Assembly (NCBI GenBank): GCA_041476285.1
Contig: JBGOTD010000008.1
Coordinates: 1 to 14,530 of the forward strand
Source: UBA12276 sp041476285
GTDB taxonomy: Archaea > Micrarchaeota > Micrarchaeia > Micrarchaeales > Micrarchaeaceae
DNA: 14,530 nt
Direction: 5' to 3'
The position numbers and the translations under genes were made by a program. Position 1 is the stretch's first letter. Each line of letters starts with the position of its first letter. Positions 1 to 6,330 of the stretch are shown here, in pieces. The notes beneath the pieces are model-generated. The model was not told the origin of the DNA. It did not search any database and worked only from the letters and a program-made list of their open reading frames with translations.

Positions 1-170
1 ACGTTTACCGAATGCTCAAGCGTTATGGGTATTTGTGTTCCTCCAACAAATTCTATCCCGAAGTGTATGCCGTAGTGCCAGTCAAGCAGCGCCAGCACCA
101 CAACTATTATTATGAGCGGCCATATTCGCCTGTCTTTTAGGTAGCTCTTTACGCTATGGACCTCGCTCAT
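1..170 (-). CDS. secD: Protein-export membrane protein SecD, 5' part (partial)
   Basis: Only the first 56 codons lie in the window; the gene runs off the left edge. The protein starts MSEVHSVKSYLKDRRIWPL, continues with a single hydrophobic segment (about residues 18-31), and reaches FGIEFVGGTQIPITL, which matches the D1 motif (G-I/L-D/E-F-x-GGT) that follows TM1 in SecD. In archaea SecD and SecF form a membrane complex that assists late steps of Sec translocation without SecA. The ATG overlaps the TGA of secF (ATGA, 4 nt), and a GAGGTG Shine-Dalgarno sequence lies 8 nt upstream inside the secF coding end. Both support this start and translational coupling in a secF-secD operon. The identification rests on this N-terminal segment and on the neighbour. 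Confidence 0.85.
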   Translation of the reverse strand, partial: MSEVHSVKSYLKDRRIWPLIIIVVVLALLDWHYGIHFGIEFVGGTQIPITLEHSVN

Positions 171-1315
171 CTATTGTGCACCTCTTTTCTCTGCTTGTAC
201 CAGAGTATCATCGGCATGTTTGCAAGCCATGTTGTTATCAGGTCTCCTATAAGTCCGACAAGCACAACTCCGGATATCTCCAGATATGTTGGTATGAATG
301 CAAAGTACGATGCCCCGAAGAGTATCGCAAATGATATTATCGCAGTTATTGTCATTGTTGATCCTGTCTTGAATGATGAAAATGCCCTGTCAGCTGAGCT
401 GCCTTCTGTTCTTTTGATGACCCTTATTGCGGAAAGCATGTCCGTGTCTATCGAATAACCCAAAAGCATGAGCAGGCCGCCTATAGAGGCTACGCCCAAT
501 GGAATCCCAAGCAGTCCCATTGCGCCCAATGCAACTATTATGTCGTTTGCAGCGCCAAAGACAACCGCAAAGGCCGGCACCGGCGTTCTGAATACAACGA
601 ATACTGCTATTGCGATTAACACGAATGCGGTTATTATGATGGTCTCCATCTCCTTTAGGAAGAATGCACCCAATGTTGCGGTTACCTCGTTGTAAGAATA
701 TGATGAGAATGGCAGTATTGTCCTTAAGGTGGAAATTATCTTTTCCTGGTTCACCAAAGATGCACTAGAATAGCTGTTCTTTGCGACACTTGGAAGATTC
801 GGATAATCTGAGGCATTGTAAGTTGCAGTTCCTATGAATGGTTTAAGGTAATTTAGCTCAGCTGTAAGGAAGGTGCTGAATTGGGTTATGGACTTCAGCT
901 GCTGCGTCTTTGCATTTGTAAGCAGATTCTGCAGTGTGGTGTTGTCTGGCTGGCTGCTGAGCTGCGATTGGTATACGCTTACGTTGTAATTCCAGCCTGT
1001 GTAGTTGCCGTATGCACTGTAGAAGGAAAGCAGGTTTGTCTGGGCCGAGGACAGGCTGCTGTTCTCTGCCATCGTTATGGATAGTCCTCCAGGTGACCTG
1101 GAGACGCTTGCCTGAGCACCAGATATCTTTGAGTCTACAAGGGTCGTAAGGCTTCTGACGTCTATAGTCGAGTTGGTTATGAGCTGTACGCTCACCCCTC
1201 CCTTTAGCGATGCATCAAGCTGTATCTTCGGTATGAAGTACAGGCTTATGAAAAGCATGGCTAGCGGTATGAGTATATAATACCTGTAATGTTTGCTCTC
1301 GTATATGTTTTTCAT
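167..1315 (-). CDS. secF: Protein-export membrane protein SecF
   Basis: The product is 382 residues. TM1 (about 13-29) is followed by SLKGGVSVQL (36-45), which resembles the conserved post-TM1 D-x-x-GG motif. A long extracytoplasmic domain spans about 30-222, and a five-helix membrane block spans about 224-374. The signature GYSIDTDMLSAIRVIKR (286-302) is the archaeal form of the SecF TM4-TM5 motif. With SecD it is expected to assist protein translocation through SecYEG using the proton gradient. The extracytoplasmic domain is unusually long, because typical archaeal SecF proteins are near 290 residues. The extra 80-100 residues appear to sit in about 85-205, which is rich in S, T, N, Q and Y and carries several N-x-S/T sequons. 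The ATG start has no close Shine-Dalgarno; secD follows with a 4-nt overlap. Confidence 0.93.
   Translation of the reverse strand: MKNIYESKHYRYYILIPLAMLFISLYFIPKIQLDASLKGGVSVQLITNSTIDVRSLTTLVDSKISGAQASVSRSPGGLSITMAENSSLSSAQTNLLSFYSAYGNYTGWNYNVSVYQSQLSSQPDNTTLQNLLTNAKTQQLKSITQFSTFLTAELNYLKPFIGTATYNASDYPNLPSVAKNSYSSASLVNQEKIISTLRTILPFSSYSYNEVTATLGAFFLKEMETIIITAFVLIAIAVFVVFRTPVPAFAVVFGAANDIIVALGAMGLLGIPLGVASIGGLLMLLGYSIDTDMLSAIRVIKRTEGSSADRAFSSFKTGSTMTITAIISFAILFGASYFAFIPTYLEISGVVLVGLIGDLITTWLANMPMILWYKQRKEVHNR
179..184 (-). promoter_or_regulatory. Shine-Dalgarno site for secD
   Basis: Read on the minus strand this is GAGGTG, complementary to the archaeal 16S rRNA 3' end, with 8 nt between it and the secD ATG. 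It lies inside the last codons of secF. It decides the secD start and contrasts with the leaderless look of first genes in this window. Confidence 0.65.
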
Positions 1316-1370
1316 TAAGACCAGTCAGTGGTATCTTAGAAACGAGTGATTCCATGCACTGTGCATTGCA

Positions 1371-1380
1371 TTTTATACTT
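1371..1380 (-). promoter_or_regulatory. Putative TATA box for secF-secD
   Basis: The minus strand reads AAGTATAAAA, a good archaeal TATA element, about 60 bp upstream of the secF ATG. That would give an mRNA leader of about 35 nt. The 166-bp divergent interval 1316-1481 holds this box and the RIO1 promoter; I see no further gene in it. Confidence 0.45.
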
Positions 1381-1452
1381 AATATTTGTGTGGAAAGGCT
1401 TAAAAGATGTTATGAGTCTGAGATACGAGTGTCTGATAGCCTGCTTAATTGC

Positions 1453-1464
1453 TTTAATAATTTA
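1453..1464 (+). promoter_or_regulatory. TATA box for the RIO1 kinase gene
   Basis: TTTAATAATTTA is centred about 24 bp upstream of the ATG at 1482. With archaeal TATA-to-start spacing the transcript would begin at or beside the ATG, so the mRNA is probably leaderless. No Shine-Dalgarno is present. Confidence 0.5.
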
Positions 1465-1481
1465 CCTAACAATATACTAGA

Positions 1482-2252
1482 ATGGCCAGGCGAGTTAGCA
1501 GAAGGAAGGAGCCCAGCAGAGAATTCCATACCATAAAGGAGCAGAACAAGATAGACTCCGGCATATTCGATGATAAGACGATGATACTTCTCAGCAAATT
1601 CTACAACAAGAAAGTAATCGAAAAACTGAAATACATAATCGCAAGAGGGAAAGAGGCTGATGTGTACATTGCCGATGCTGGCGATTCGGAATTGGTGCGC
1701 AAATCTAAGTTTATCATAATAAAATTCTTCAGGGTTGAGACATCATCATTCTTCAAGATGTCTGATTACATAATCGGAGATACTAGGTTCTCGAAGGAGA
1801 GGCTCACCAAGAACACGATAGTAAAAATATGGTGCAGGAAGGAGATGGGAAACCTCAGATTAGCCTCGCAGGCGGGGATATACACGCCAAAGCCATACAT
1901 GGCAAACGGCAGCATACTTGCAATGGAATTCATAGGAAATGAGGAAGGGGTCCAGGCTCCGCAGCTCAGGTTTGCCGCACTTACGGACCCTACTAGGGTT
2001 CTTGAGACGATAATAAACCAAGTAAGAACCCTTTACAGGATGGGATTGGTGCATGCCGATCTCAGCGAGTACAACATACTTATCCACAAGGAGCGCCCAT
2101 ACTTCATAGACTTAGGGCAGGCGGTTGTCATAAAGCACCCAAACGCGATGCAGTTCCTTGAGAGGGACGTAGAAAATGTGTTAAACTATTTTACGAAGCG
2201 CTACCTGATTATAAAGGATCCTGACGAAGTCATGAGATACGTCACTCATTGA
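1482..2252 (+). CDS. rio1: RIO1-type serine/threonine protein kinase
   Basis: The product is 256 residues, a normal size for archaeal Rio1. The RIO fold is clear: the nucleotide-binding GKEADVY at 56-62 (replacing the classical glycine loop), the invariant lysine at K81 (FIIIKFF), the flexible-loop region about 84-112, the catalytic HADLSEYN at 191-198 with D193 and N198, and the metal-binding IDLGQ at 209-213 with D210. The GKEADVY form and the conserved N-terminal lead (SGIFDDKTMILLSKF, about 26-40) favour Rio1 over Rio2, which carries an N-terminal winged helix. Rio1 acts as an ATPase/kinase in late maturation of the small ribosomal subunit. The basic N-terminus (MARRVSRRKE) may contact rRNA. 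The ATG has a TATA-like element 24 bp upstream. The 3' end overlaps the convergent thiI by 11 bp. Confidence 0.95.
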   Translation: MARRVSRRKEPSREFHTIKEQNKIDSGIFDDKTMILLSKFYNKKVIEKLKYIIARGKEADVYIADAGDSELVRKSKFIIIKFFRVETSSFFKMSDYIIGDTRFSKERLTKNTIVKIWCRKEMGNLRLASQAGIYTPKPYMANGSILAMEFIGNEEGVQAPQLRFAALTDPTRVLETIINQVRTLYRMGLVHADLSEYNILIHKERPYFIDLGQAVVIKHPNAMQFLERDVENVLNYFTKRYLIIKDPDEVMRYVTH

Positions 2253-3390
2253 CTTCAAGGACTGACATTTTCTTCAGGGTCATTTTCAGCACGCTGTCCA
2301 TTGATGAATCATCCCATAATCTTTTTATCCTGGATGCAGTGCTTTTCGTTGCAGGATTTCTCGCCGCAATCGAGCAGACATCCCTGTATTCCTTTATCGA
2401 GGTGTCAAAGGTTCCTATGCTCTTTGCGATGTTTATTATTTCCTGCTTGTCGAACCCTATCAAAGGCCTCATTACGAATTTCTTTACGCTGTGCTGCGAT
2501 GCTGTGATGTTTCCCACGGTCTGCGATGCGACCTGGCCCAAGCTCTCGCCGCTCACGATGCAATCCGCCTTCTCAATTTCTGCTATCTCCTCTGCAAGCC
2601 TGTATAGAAACAGCTTGAAGAGCACAAGCTCGTACTTCCTGGGTATCTTCAATGCAGCTGATTGGAAGATGTGTCCGGGCAGGAGATACAATTTAGCACC
2701 TGCAGAATAATTCGAAAGAATCTTGGCCAAATCCTTTATCTTGGAAAGCTTTGCATCCTCATTGTCCGCGAAGGCGTGGACATGCATGTATATCGGTGCG
2801 AGGCCCCTTTTCATCGCGTAGAATGACGCAACCGGGGAGTCTATCCCTCCTGAAAGAAGCACAACCGCGCTGCCTGAGGATCCTACTGGCAGCCCATTGG
2901 ATCCTGAAATTTTCTCAGTGTATAGGAATGAAAACTCCTTTGTCGCATTTATGTGCATGTCATTCTCCGCATCTTTGTCGATCTTGAAGTTAAGTTTTTT
3001 CGAGTTATTTATGAAGTAGCTGACTATCTCTGAAGAATTGAAGCTGAGGCTCTTTACGGACCTGTGCGGCACTATCCTTACGGTATCATTTTTGCCCAGC
3101 AGTCTGTTTGCCGCATCTAGCATGCCGCTTAGGTCGTTATCCGAGATTATCACAGGAGCAAACCAGCTTACTCCGAAAACGTTTGAGAGTTTCTTCTCTA
3201 TTGAGCGCATGTCCGAGCCCTTGTCAAACACAAGGAAGAACCTGTCTCTATGGTCCTCAAGCTTGGCATAGCCCTCCTTTCTCAATGCATGCTCTATGTT
3301 ATCATAAAGTTTTCTTACGAATACGTTCCTGTTCTTGCCCTTTAGCCATATCTCGCCAAAATGTATGACTATCCCTTTGTACTTTTGCAT
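2242..3390 (-). CDS. thiI: tRNA 4-thiouridine synthase ThiI
   Basis: The product is 382 residues from the ATG at 3390. The N-terminal half (about 1-165) has the size and start (IHFGEIWLKGKN) of the ferredoxin-like plus THUMP module that holds the tRNA. The C-terminal half is an adenylating PP-loop domain with SGGIDSP at 180-186 and the ThiI signature GESLGQVASQT at 281-291. The family activates U8 of tRNA with ATP and transfers sulfur to give s4U8; all three tRNAs in this window have U at position 8. There is no rhodanese domain. C339 (RDVCSI) sits where E. coli ThiI has its active-site Cys344, and C277 is the only other cysteine; no CxxC pair is present. A GTG at 3399 would add three residues, but a TATA box centred 26 bp upstream of the ATG favours a leaderless start at 3390. 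Confidence 0.93.
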   Translation of the reverse strand: MQKYKGIVIHFGEIWLKGKNRNVFVRKLYDNIEHALRKEGYAKLEDHRDRFFLVFDKGSDMRSIEKKLSNVFGVSWFAPVIISDNDLSGMLDAANRLLGKNDTVRIVPHRSVKSLSFNSSEIVSYFINNSKKLNFKIDKDAENDMHINATKEFSFLYTEKISGSNGLPVGSSGSAVVLLSGGIDSPVASFYAMKRGLAPIYMHVHAFADNEDAKLSKIKDLAKILSNYSAGAKLYLLPGHIFQSAALKIPRKYELVLFKLFLYRLAEEIAEIEKADCIVSGESLGQVASQTVGNITASQHSVKKFVMRPLIGFDKQEIINIAKSIGTFDTSIKEYRDVCSIAARNPATKSTASRIKRLWDDSSMDSVLKMTLKKMSVLEVNE

Positions 3391-3410
3391 GGTTACCACA
3401 GAACAAATAG

Positions 3411-3422
3411 CAATATAAATAT
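3411..3422 (-). promoter_or_regulatory. TATA box for thiI
   Basis: The minus strand reads AGATATTTATAT/TG around these positions, centred 26 bp upstream of the ATG at 3390. The spacing supports a leaderless transcript and selects the ATG over the in-frame GTG at 3399. Confidence 0.5.
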
Positions 3423-3430
3423 CTTGTTCC

Positions 3431-3440
3431 TATTATTTAA
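3431..3440 (+). promoter_or_regulatory. Possible TATA box for the secE operon
   Basis: TATTATTTAA lies about 34 bp upstream of the proposed GTG start of secE. It is within 20 bp of the divergent thiI TATA box, so the two promoters are almost back to back. The AT-rich context makes the exact element uncertain. Confidence 0.35.
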
Positions 3441-3469
3441 TCTATGCATATGGCGGGTTAACCGCATTG

Positions 3470-3676
3470 GTGCTTATATTGAACATACTGGATCAGTTTA
3501 AGAAGTTCATGGACAACGCTAAGCATGTTATGAGCATTAGCTATAAGCCTACAAGGGCGGAATTCGACAAGGCCGCAAAGCTCATAATATTCGGAATACT
3601 GCTGATAGGCGCAATCGGATTTGTCCTGGCTATAGTGATATCCCTAATTATAACCGGTTCATTATCACTTATATGA
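3470..3676 (+). CDS. secE: Preprotein translocase subunit SecE / Sec61 gamma
   Basis: The product is 68 residues, the usual length for archaeal SecE. It has an amphipathic N-terminal helix (LDQFKKFMDNAKHVMSI), the family hallmark KPTRAEFDKAAKL, and one C-terminal membrane helix starting IFGILLIGAIGFVLAIVIS. SecE clamps the two halves of SecY in the membrane and is essential for the channel. There is no in-frame ATG before the conserved part. The GTG at 3470 is chosen; the TTG at 3467 is the only nearby alternative, and the ATG at codon 13 would cut the amphipathic helix. The stop overlaps the start of the NFACT-R gene (ATGA, 4 nt), so the two are translationally coupled. In many archaea secE precedes spt5 (nusG) instead, which makes this neighbourhood unusual. 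Confidence 0.88.
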   Translation: MLILNILDQFKKFMDNAKHVMSISYKPTRAEFDKAAKLIIFGILLIGAIGFVLAIVISLIITGSLSLI

Positions 3677-4452
3677 TCATGGAGATAGAAATTGATTTTA
3701 CAAAGTCAGCCCAAGACAACGCCAACGAATACTACAAAAAGTCGAAGAAACTTGCGCAGAAGAAAGCGGGTGCTGAAAAGGCGGTAAAAGATCTGGAGAA
3801 GATGCTGGTCGATGCCAGGTCTAACGCGAAAATAAAGCCGGAAAGAAGGATAATAAAAAGCGTAAAAAAGGAGTGGTACGAGAAATTCCACTGGTTCTTC
3901 ACCAGCAACGGCATGCTTGTAATAGGTGGAAGGGACGCACACCAGAACGAGCTTATAAATTCAAGGCATTTTGAGGAAGGTGATCTTTTCTTCCATGCTG
4001 ACATATTCGGTGCATCTGTTGTCGTATTAAAAGAGGGTGAAACGGCAGGCAAGGAAATAAGAGAAGAGGTAGCAGAATTCGCAGCATGCTATTCGAGCGC
4101 ATGGAAGGAGGGTTTGCGAACAGTTGACGTTTATGCAATGAAAAGGAATCAGGTAAGCAAATCAAGCAGCAAGGGATCGCTCGGCACTGGAAGTTTCCTT
4201 TTGAAAGGGGAGAGGGACTGGTACAGGAGCATGCAACTTTCCCTTGTAATGTTTGTAAAAGATGAAAGGCTCTACACCGTATCCAAATCCACTTTTAGCA
4301 AGATAAAGGAAGAAAGCATCAAATTTGCAACGGTAACACAGGGAAACTACAAAAAATCCGATGCAGCGAAGAAGATAGCTGCAAAGCTAATGTATCCTGA
4401 TATCGATACAATAATGAGATGCCTTCCGGTTGGCGGGTTCAAGATTGATTGA
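3673..4452 (+). CDS. Truncated NEMF/Rqc2-like protein: coiled coil plus NFACT-R (DUF814) domain
   Basis: The product is 259 residues. Residues 8-50 match the end of the NEMF/Tae2/FbpA coiled-coil region (S-A-x-x-N-A-x-x-YYKKSKKL, then a Lys/Glu/Ala heptad-like stretch). Residues 67-200 are a clear NFACT-R domain: WYEKFHWFFTSNGMLVIGGRDAHQNE (68-93), GDLFFHADIFGASVVV (103-118), YSSAWKEG, QVSKSSSKG and TGSFLLKGER. Full-length archaeal homologues have an N-terminal NFACT-N domain and helix-hairpin-helix before the coiled coil; here they are absent and the gene begins at the coiled coil. Full-length relatives bind stalled large ribosomal subunits and peptidyl-tRNA in ribosome quality control. This protein keeps only the RNA-binding half, so it may pair with a separately encoded NFACT-N. 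It overlaps secE by 4 nt. An ATG two codons later (3679) is an alternative start. Confidence 0.85.
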   Translation: MIMEIEIDFTKSAQDNANEYYKKSKKLAQKKAGAEKAVKDLEKMLVDARSNAKIKPERRIIKSVKKEWYEKFHWFFTSNGMLVIGGRDAHQNELINSRHFEEGDLFFHADIFGASVVVLKEGETAGKEIREEVAEFAACYSSAWKEGLRTVDVYAMKRNQVSKSSSKGSLGTGSFLLKGERDWYRSMQLSLVMFVKDERLYTVSKSTFSKIKEESIKFATVTQGNYKKSDAAKKIAAKLMYPDIDTIMRCLPVGGFKID

Positions 4453-4454
4453 AT

Positions 4455-4458
4455 GGTG
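4455..4458 (+). promoter_or_regulatory. Shine-Dalgarno (GGTG) for the PH-like gene
   Basis: GGTG lies 7 nt before the ATG at 4466, just after the stop of the NFACT-R gene. It supports the ATG over the in-frame TTG at 4430, which would overlap the upstream gene. Confidence 0.4.
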
Positions 4459-4465
4459 CTGTAAC

Positions 4466-4834
4466 ATGGCTGGAAAAATAAAAATAAGCGGAAGAAATTT
4501 AGTTTTCGAAATAGAGGGATTCGATAAAATCTTTGCCATAAAGCGCGTAATAAAGGTGCCATTGAAGCACATAACTTCTGTTTCAATGAGGGGAGTAAGC
4601 TGGTTCAAACCAATGCCTTATCTTAGGATGGGAGGAACTGCATTGCCAGGATTGATAATGGACGGCAGGTACATTACCTCAAAGGGATGGGTCTTCTACG
4701 TCATGCACAGCCCAAGAAAATGTATAGCAGTAAACCTGAACCACGAATTTTACAAAAAGATTATTTTTGAAGTAGAGGACAAAAAGGAAGCAGTGCTGAT
4801 TATAAACAAAGCCCTAAGGTTAGTAAAGAAATGA
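4466..4834 (+). CDS. Small PH-like domain protein
   Basis: The product is 122 residues with no membrane segment. The pattern is beta strands (IKISGRNLVFEI, IFAIKRVIKVPL, ITSVSM), then RMGGTALPGLIMDG (54-67), FYVMHSP, CIAVNL, IIFEVED, and a final helix EAVLIINKALRLVKK. This is the layout of small bacterial/archaeal PH-like proteins that share a GT-x-LPG loop between strands; the assignment is from pattern memory, not alignment. Such domains usually mediate protein or lipid contacts; no catalytic residues are visible. It is the third gene after secE and the NFACT-R protein, 13 nt downstream and probably co-transcribed, so a membrane- or ribosome-linked role is possible but unproven. It ends 2 nt before the tRNA-Leu 3' end on the opposite strand. 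Confidence 0.6.
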   Translation: MAGKIKISGRNLVFEIEGFDKIFAIKRVIKVPLKHITSVSMRGVSWFKPMPYLRMGGTALPGLIMDGRYITSKGWVFYVMHSPRKCIAVNLNHEFYKKIIFEVEDKKEAVLIINKALRLVKK

Positions 4835-4836
4835 AA

Positions 4837-4921
4837 TGCGGGGAGAGAGATTTGAACTCTCGAACCCCTAAGGGACTAGGCCCTGAACCTAGCGCGTTTG
4901 ACCAAGCTTTGCTATCCCCGC
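4837..4921 (-). tRNA. tRNA-Leu (anticodon CAG)
   Basis: This is a class II tRNA of 85 nt on the minus strand. The acceptor stem GCGGGGA pairs with TCCCCGC, followed by discriminator A73. The anticodon arm has stem CTAGG/CCTAG closing the loop TTCAGGG, giving anticodon CAG (reads CUG). The long variable arm (CCCTTAGGG) is typical of leucine, and the T arm is GAGAG-TTCAAAT-CTCTC. The D stem carries an A-C mismatch at its third pair. There is no intron, and CCA is not encoded. U8 is present, a potential ThiI target. Confidence 0.95.
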
Positions 4922-4940
4922 AATTAAATCTTAATATTAA

Positions 4941-4950
4941 TTTATACTTT
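4941..4950 (-). promoter_or_regulatory. TATA box for tRNA-Leu
   Basis: The minus strand reads AAAGTATAAA, about 25 bp upstream of the tRNA-Leu 5' end. It lies about 12 bp from the divergent permease TATA box. Confidence 0.55.
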
Positions 4951-4961
4951 ATAATCTTTGG

Positions 4962-4972
4962 TATTTATACAA
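4962..4972 (+). promoter_or_regulatory. TATA box for the APC permease
   Basis: TATTTATACAA is centred about 24 bp upstream of the ATG at 4991. This supports a leaderless mRNA and the ATG start rather than the in-frame TTG at 4958, which would lie upstream of the predicted transcription start. Confidence 0.5.
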
Positions 4973-4990
4973 TTAACTAAAGGTTTCAAA

Positions 4991-6319
4991 ATGCCTGATA
5001 ATGATAAAAGGAACATCAGCGTGCTTGTCGCCACGGCTGTCGGCCTTGGATCAATAATAGGTGCAGGCATATTCGTGCTTAGCGGAACCGCAATAGCGCT
5101 TGCCGGACCGGAGGCATTGGTCGCCTTTTTGCTAGTAGGCATAGTGGCACTGATAATAGGATTTGAGCTCGGCGAATTGGGCACCATAATGCCGAATCTT
5201 AAAGGCGGGTCTTACTCATTTGCATACAAGGCATTTGGAAGCGAACTGGGATTCATTACCGGCGTATTGTTGTACTTCAGTTATGCAACATCAATATCCG
5301 TAGTCGCTTTGGGATTCGGTGCATATCTCTCGAGTCTATTAGGCGTCTCTGCCAACTTCCTTTCAATACCATTTGCCATAGTGCTGATAGCCCTATTGAC
5401 AATAATAAACATATTCGGAATAAGAAAAGTGGCAAAAACGGACTTCTGGCTTGTCATAATTAAAATCGCCATACTTATAATCTTCATATTGTTTGCAATT
5501 TTCATAGCGATGTCAAACAAAGTTCCCCTTACACAAATACTGCAAATCCAGCATTCCAGGAGCGGGCTGGGCGCCATATTTGCCGCAAGCGTTGTAATAT
5601 TCTTCGCTTATTCGGGTTTCCAAACCATATCGACATTCACCTCAAGGATAAAGGGTGGAAGCCACGGTGCCGCAAAGGCAATAATAGCATCTGTACTGAT
5701 AAGCATCGTTCTTTATACGCTTGTAACATTTGGCCTTATGCTGCTTCTGCCATCATCATCTTATATAATATCTGCAAATCCGCTCTCGTTTGCCCTTCAG
5801 AGGAGCGGCGCACCACAATGGCTGTTCATACTTGTAGGATTAGGTGCACTGATAGCAACAGCATCTGCAACGCTTGCCGACATATTGAGCTCCTCAAGGA
5901 TGATGTACCAGATGAGCTCCGATGGATTGCTTCCGAAAGTCACAAGAGTATATGACAAAAAAAGAGACGTCGCCACAAACGGCGTTATAATCTCCGGAGT
6001 CATAGGCGTGATTATGCTCTTTTCTGGAAACATATACGTGATAGCCGCTATAAGCAACTTCGGACTTCTGTTCTCTTATCTTATAACAAGTTTTGCAGTA
6101 ATACATTACAGAAAGAAGAAAACAGAGTCGTCTTTCAAAACACCATTATACCCTTACCTGCCTATAATTTCGATAGTCGCACTTATGGCATTCCTTATAG
6201 GATTGCCTAAAGAGGCACTGCTGATAGGGGTTGTCCTTATAATATCGCTTATAATAATTTATTACACACTAAGGGAATACGAAGACAAGAAGGTAGTACG
6301 TATAAGACTCTTCAAGTAA
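4991..6319 (+). CDS. APC-superfamily amino acid/amine permease
   Basis: The product is 442 residues, normal for the family, with about 12 hydrophobic segments. The TM1 motif GSIIGAGIF (20-28) is the unwound substrate-binding helix typical of amino acid-polyamine-organocation carriers. TM2 ends in GELGTIMPNLKGGSYSFAYKAFG, the conserved E-x-P-x-x-GG-x-Y pattern, and TM6 has FFAYSGFQTIST (204-215). It should import an amino acid or amine by proton or sodium symport, or by exchange; the substrate cannot be read from sequence. Basic loops such as YRKKKTES near the C-terminus fit a cytoplasmic side. It is divergent from tRNA-Leu, with the YchF-like GTPase 11 nt downstream. In an organism of this reduced type it would serve nutrient scavenging, which is inference. 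Confidence 0.9.
   Translation: MPDNDKRNISVLVATAVGLGSIIGAGIFVLSGTAIALAGPEALVAFLLVGIVALIIGFELGELGTIMPNLKGGSYSFAYKAFGSELGFITGVLLYFSYATSISVVALGFGAYLSSLLGVSANFLSIPFAIVLIALLTIINIFGIRKVAKTDFWLVIIKIAILIIFILFAIFIAMSNKVPLTQILQIQHSRSGLGAIFAASVVIFFAYSGFQTISTFTSRIKGGSHGAAKAIIASVLISIVLYTLVTFGLMLLLPSSSYIISANPLSFALQRSGAPQWLFILVGLGALIATASATLADILSSSRMMYQMSSDGLLPKVTRVYDKKRDVATNGVIISGVIGVIMLFSGNIYVIAAISNFGLLFSYLITSFAVIHYRKKKTESSFKTPLYPYLPIISIVALMAFLIGLPKEALLIGVVLIISLIIIYYTLREYEDKKVVRIRLFK
6300..6306 (+). promoter_or_regulatory. Possible internal TATA box for the YchF-like GTPase gene
   Basis: GTATAAG inside the last codons of the permease is about 28 bp upstream of the GTPase ATG. No Shine-Dalgarno precedes that ATG, so an internal leaderless promoter would explain its translation. 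It is a single short match in AT-rich DNA. Confidence 0.3.
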
Positions 6320-6330
6320 AAGATGAATCT

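Noticed and set aside
1400..1445. Possible C/D box guide RNA with two CTGA motifs
   Set aside because: CTGA occurs twice, but no proper C box (RTGATGA) is spaced correctly before it, so the pattern is not supported.
1354..1536. Short plus-strand open frame at the divergent secF/RIO1 promoter
   Set aside because: It overlaps the RIO1 start in another frame, covers the promoter elements, and has no recognisable protein features.
3388..3399. GTG start for thiI at 3399
   Set aside because: It adds only three residues, and the TATA box spacing fits a leaderless start at the ATG at 3390.
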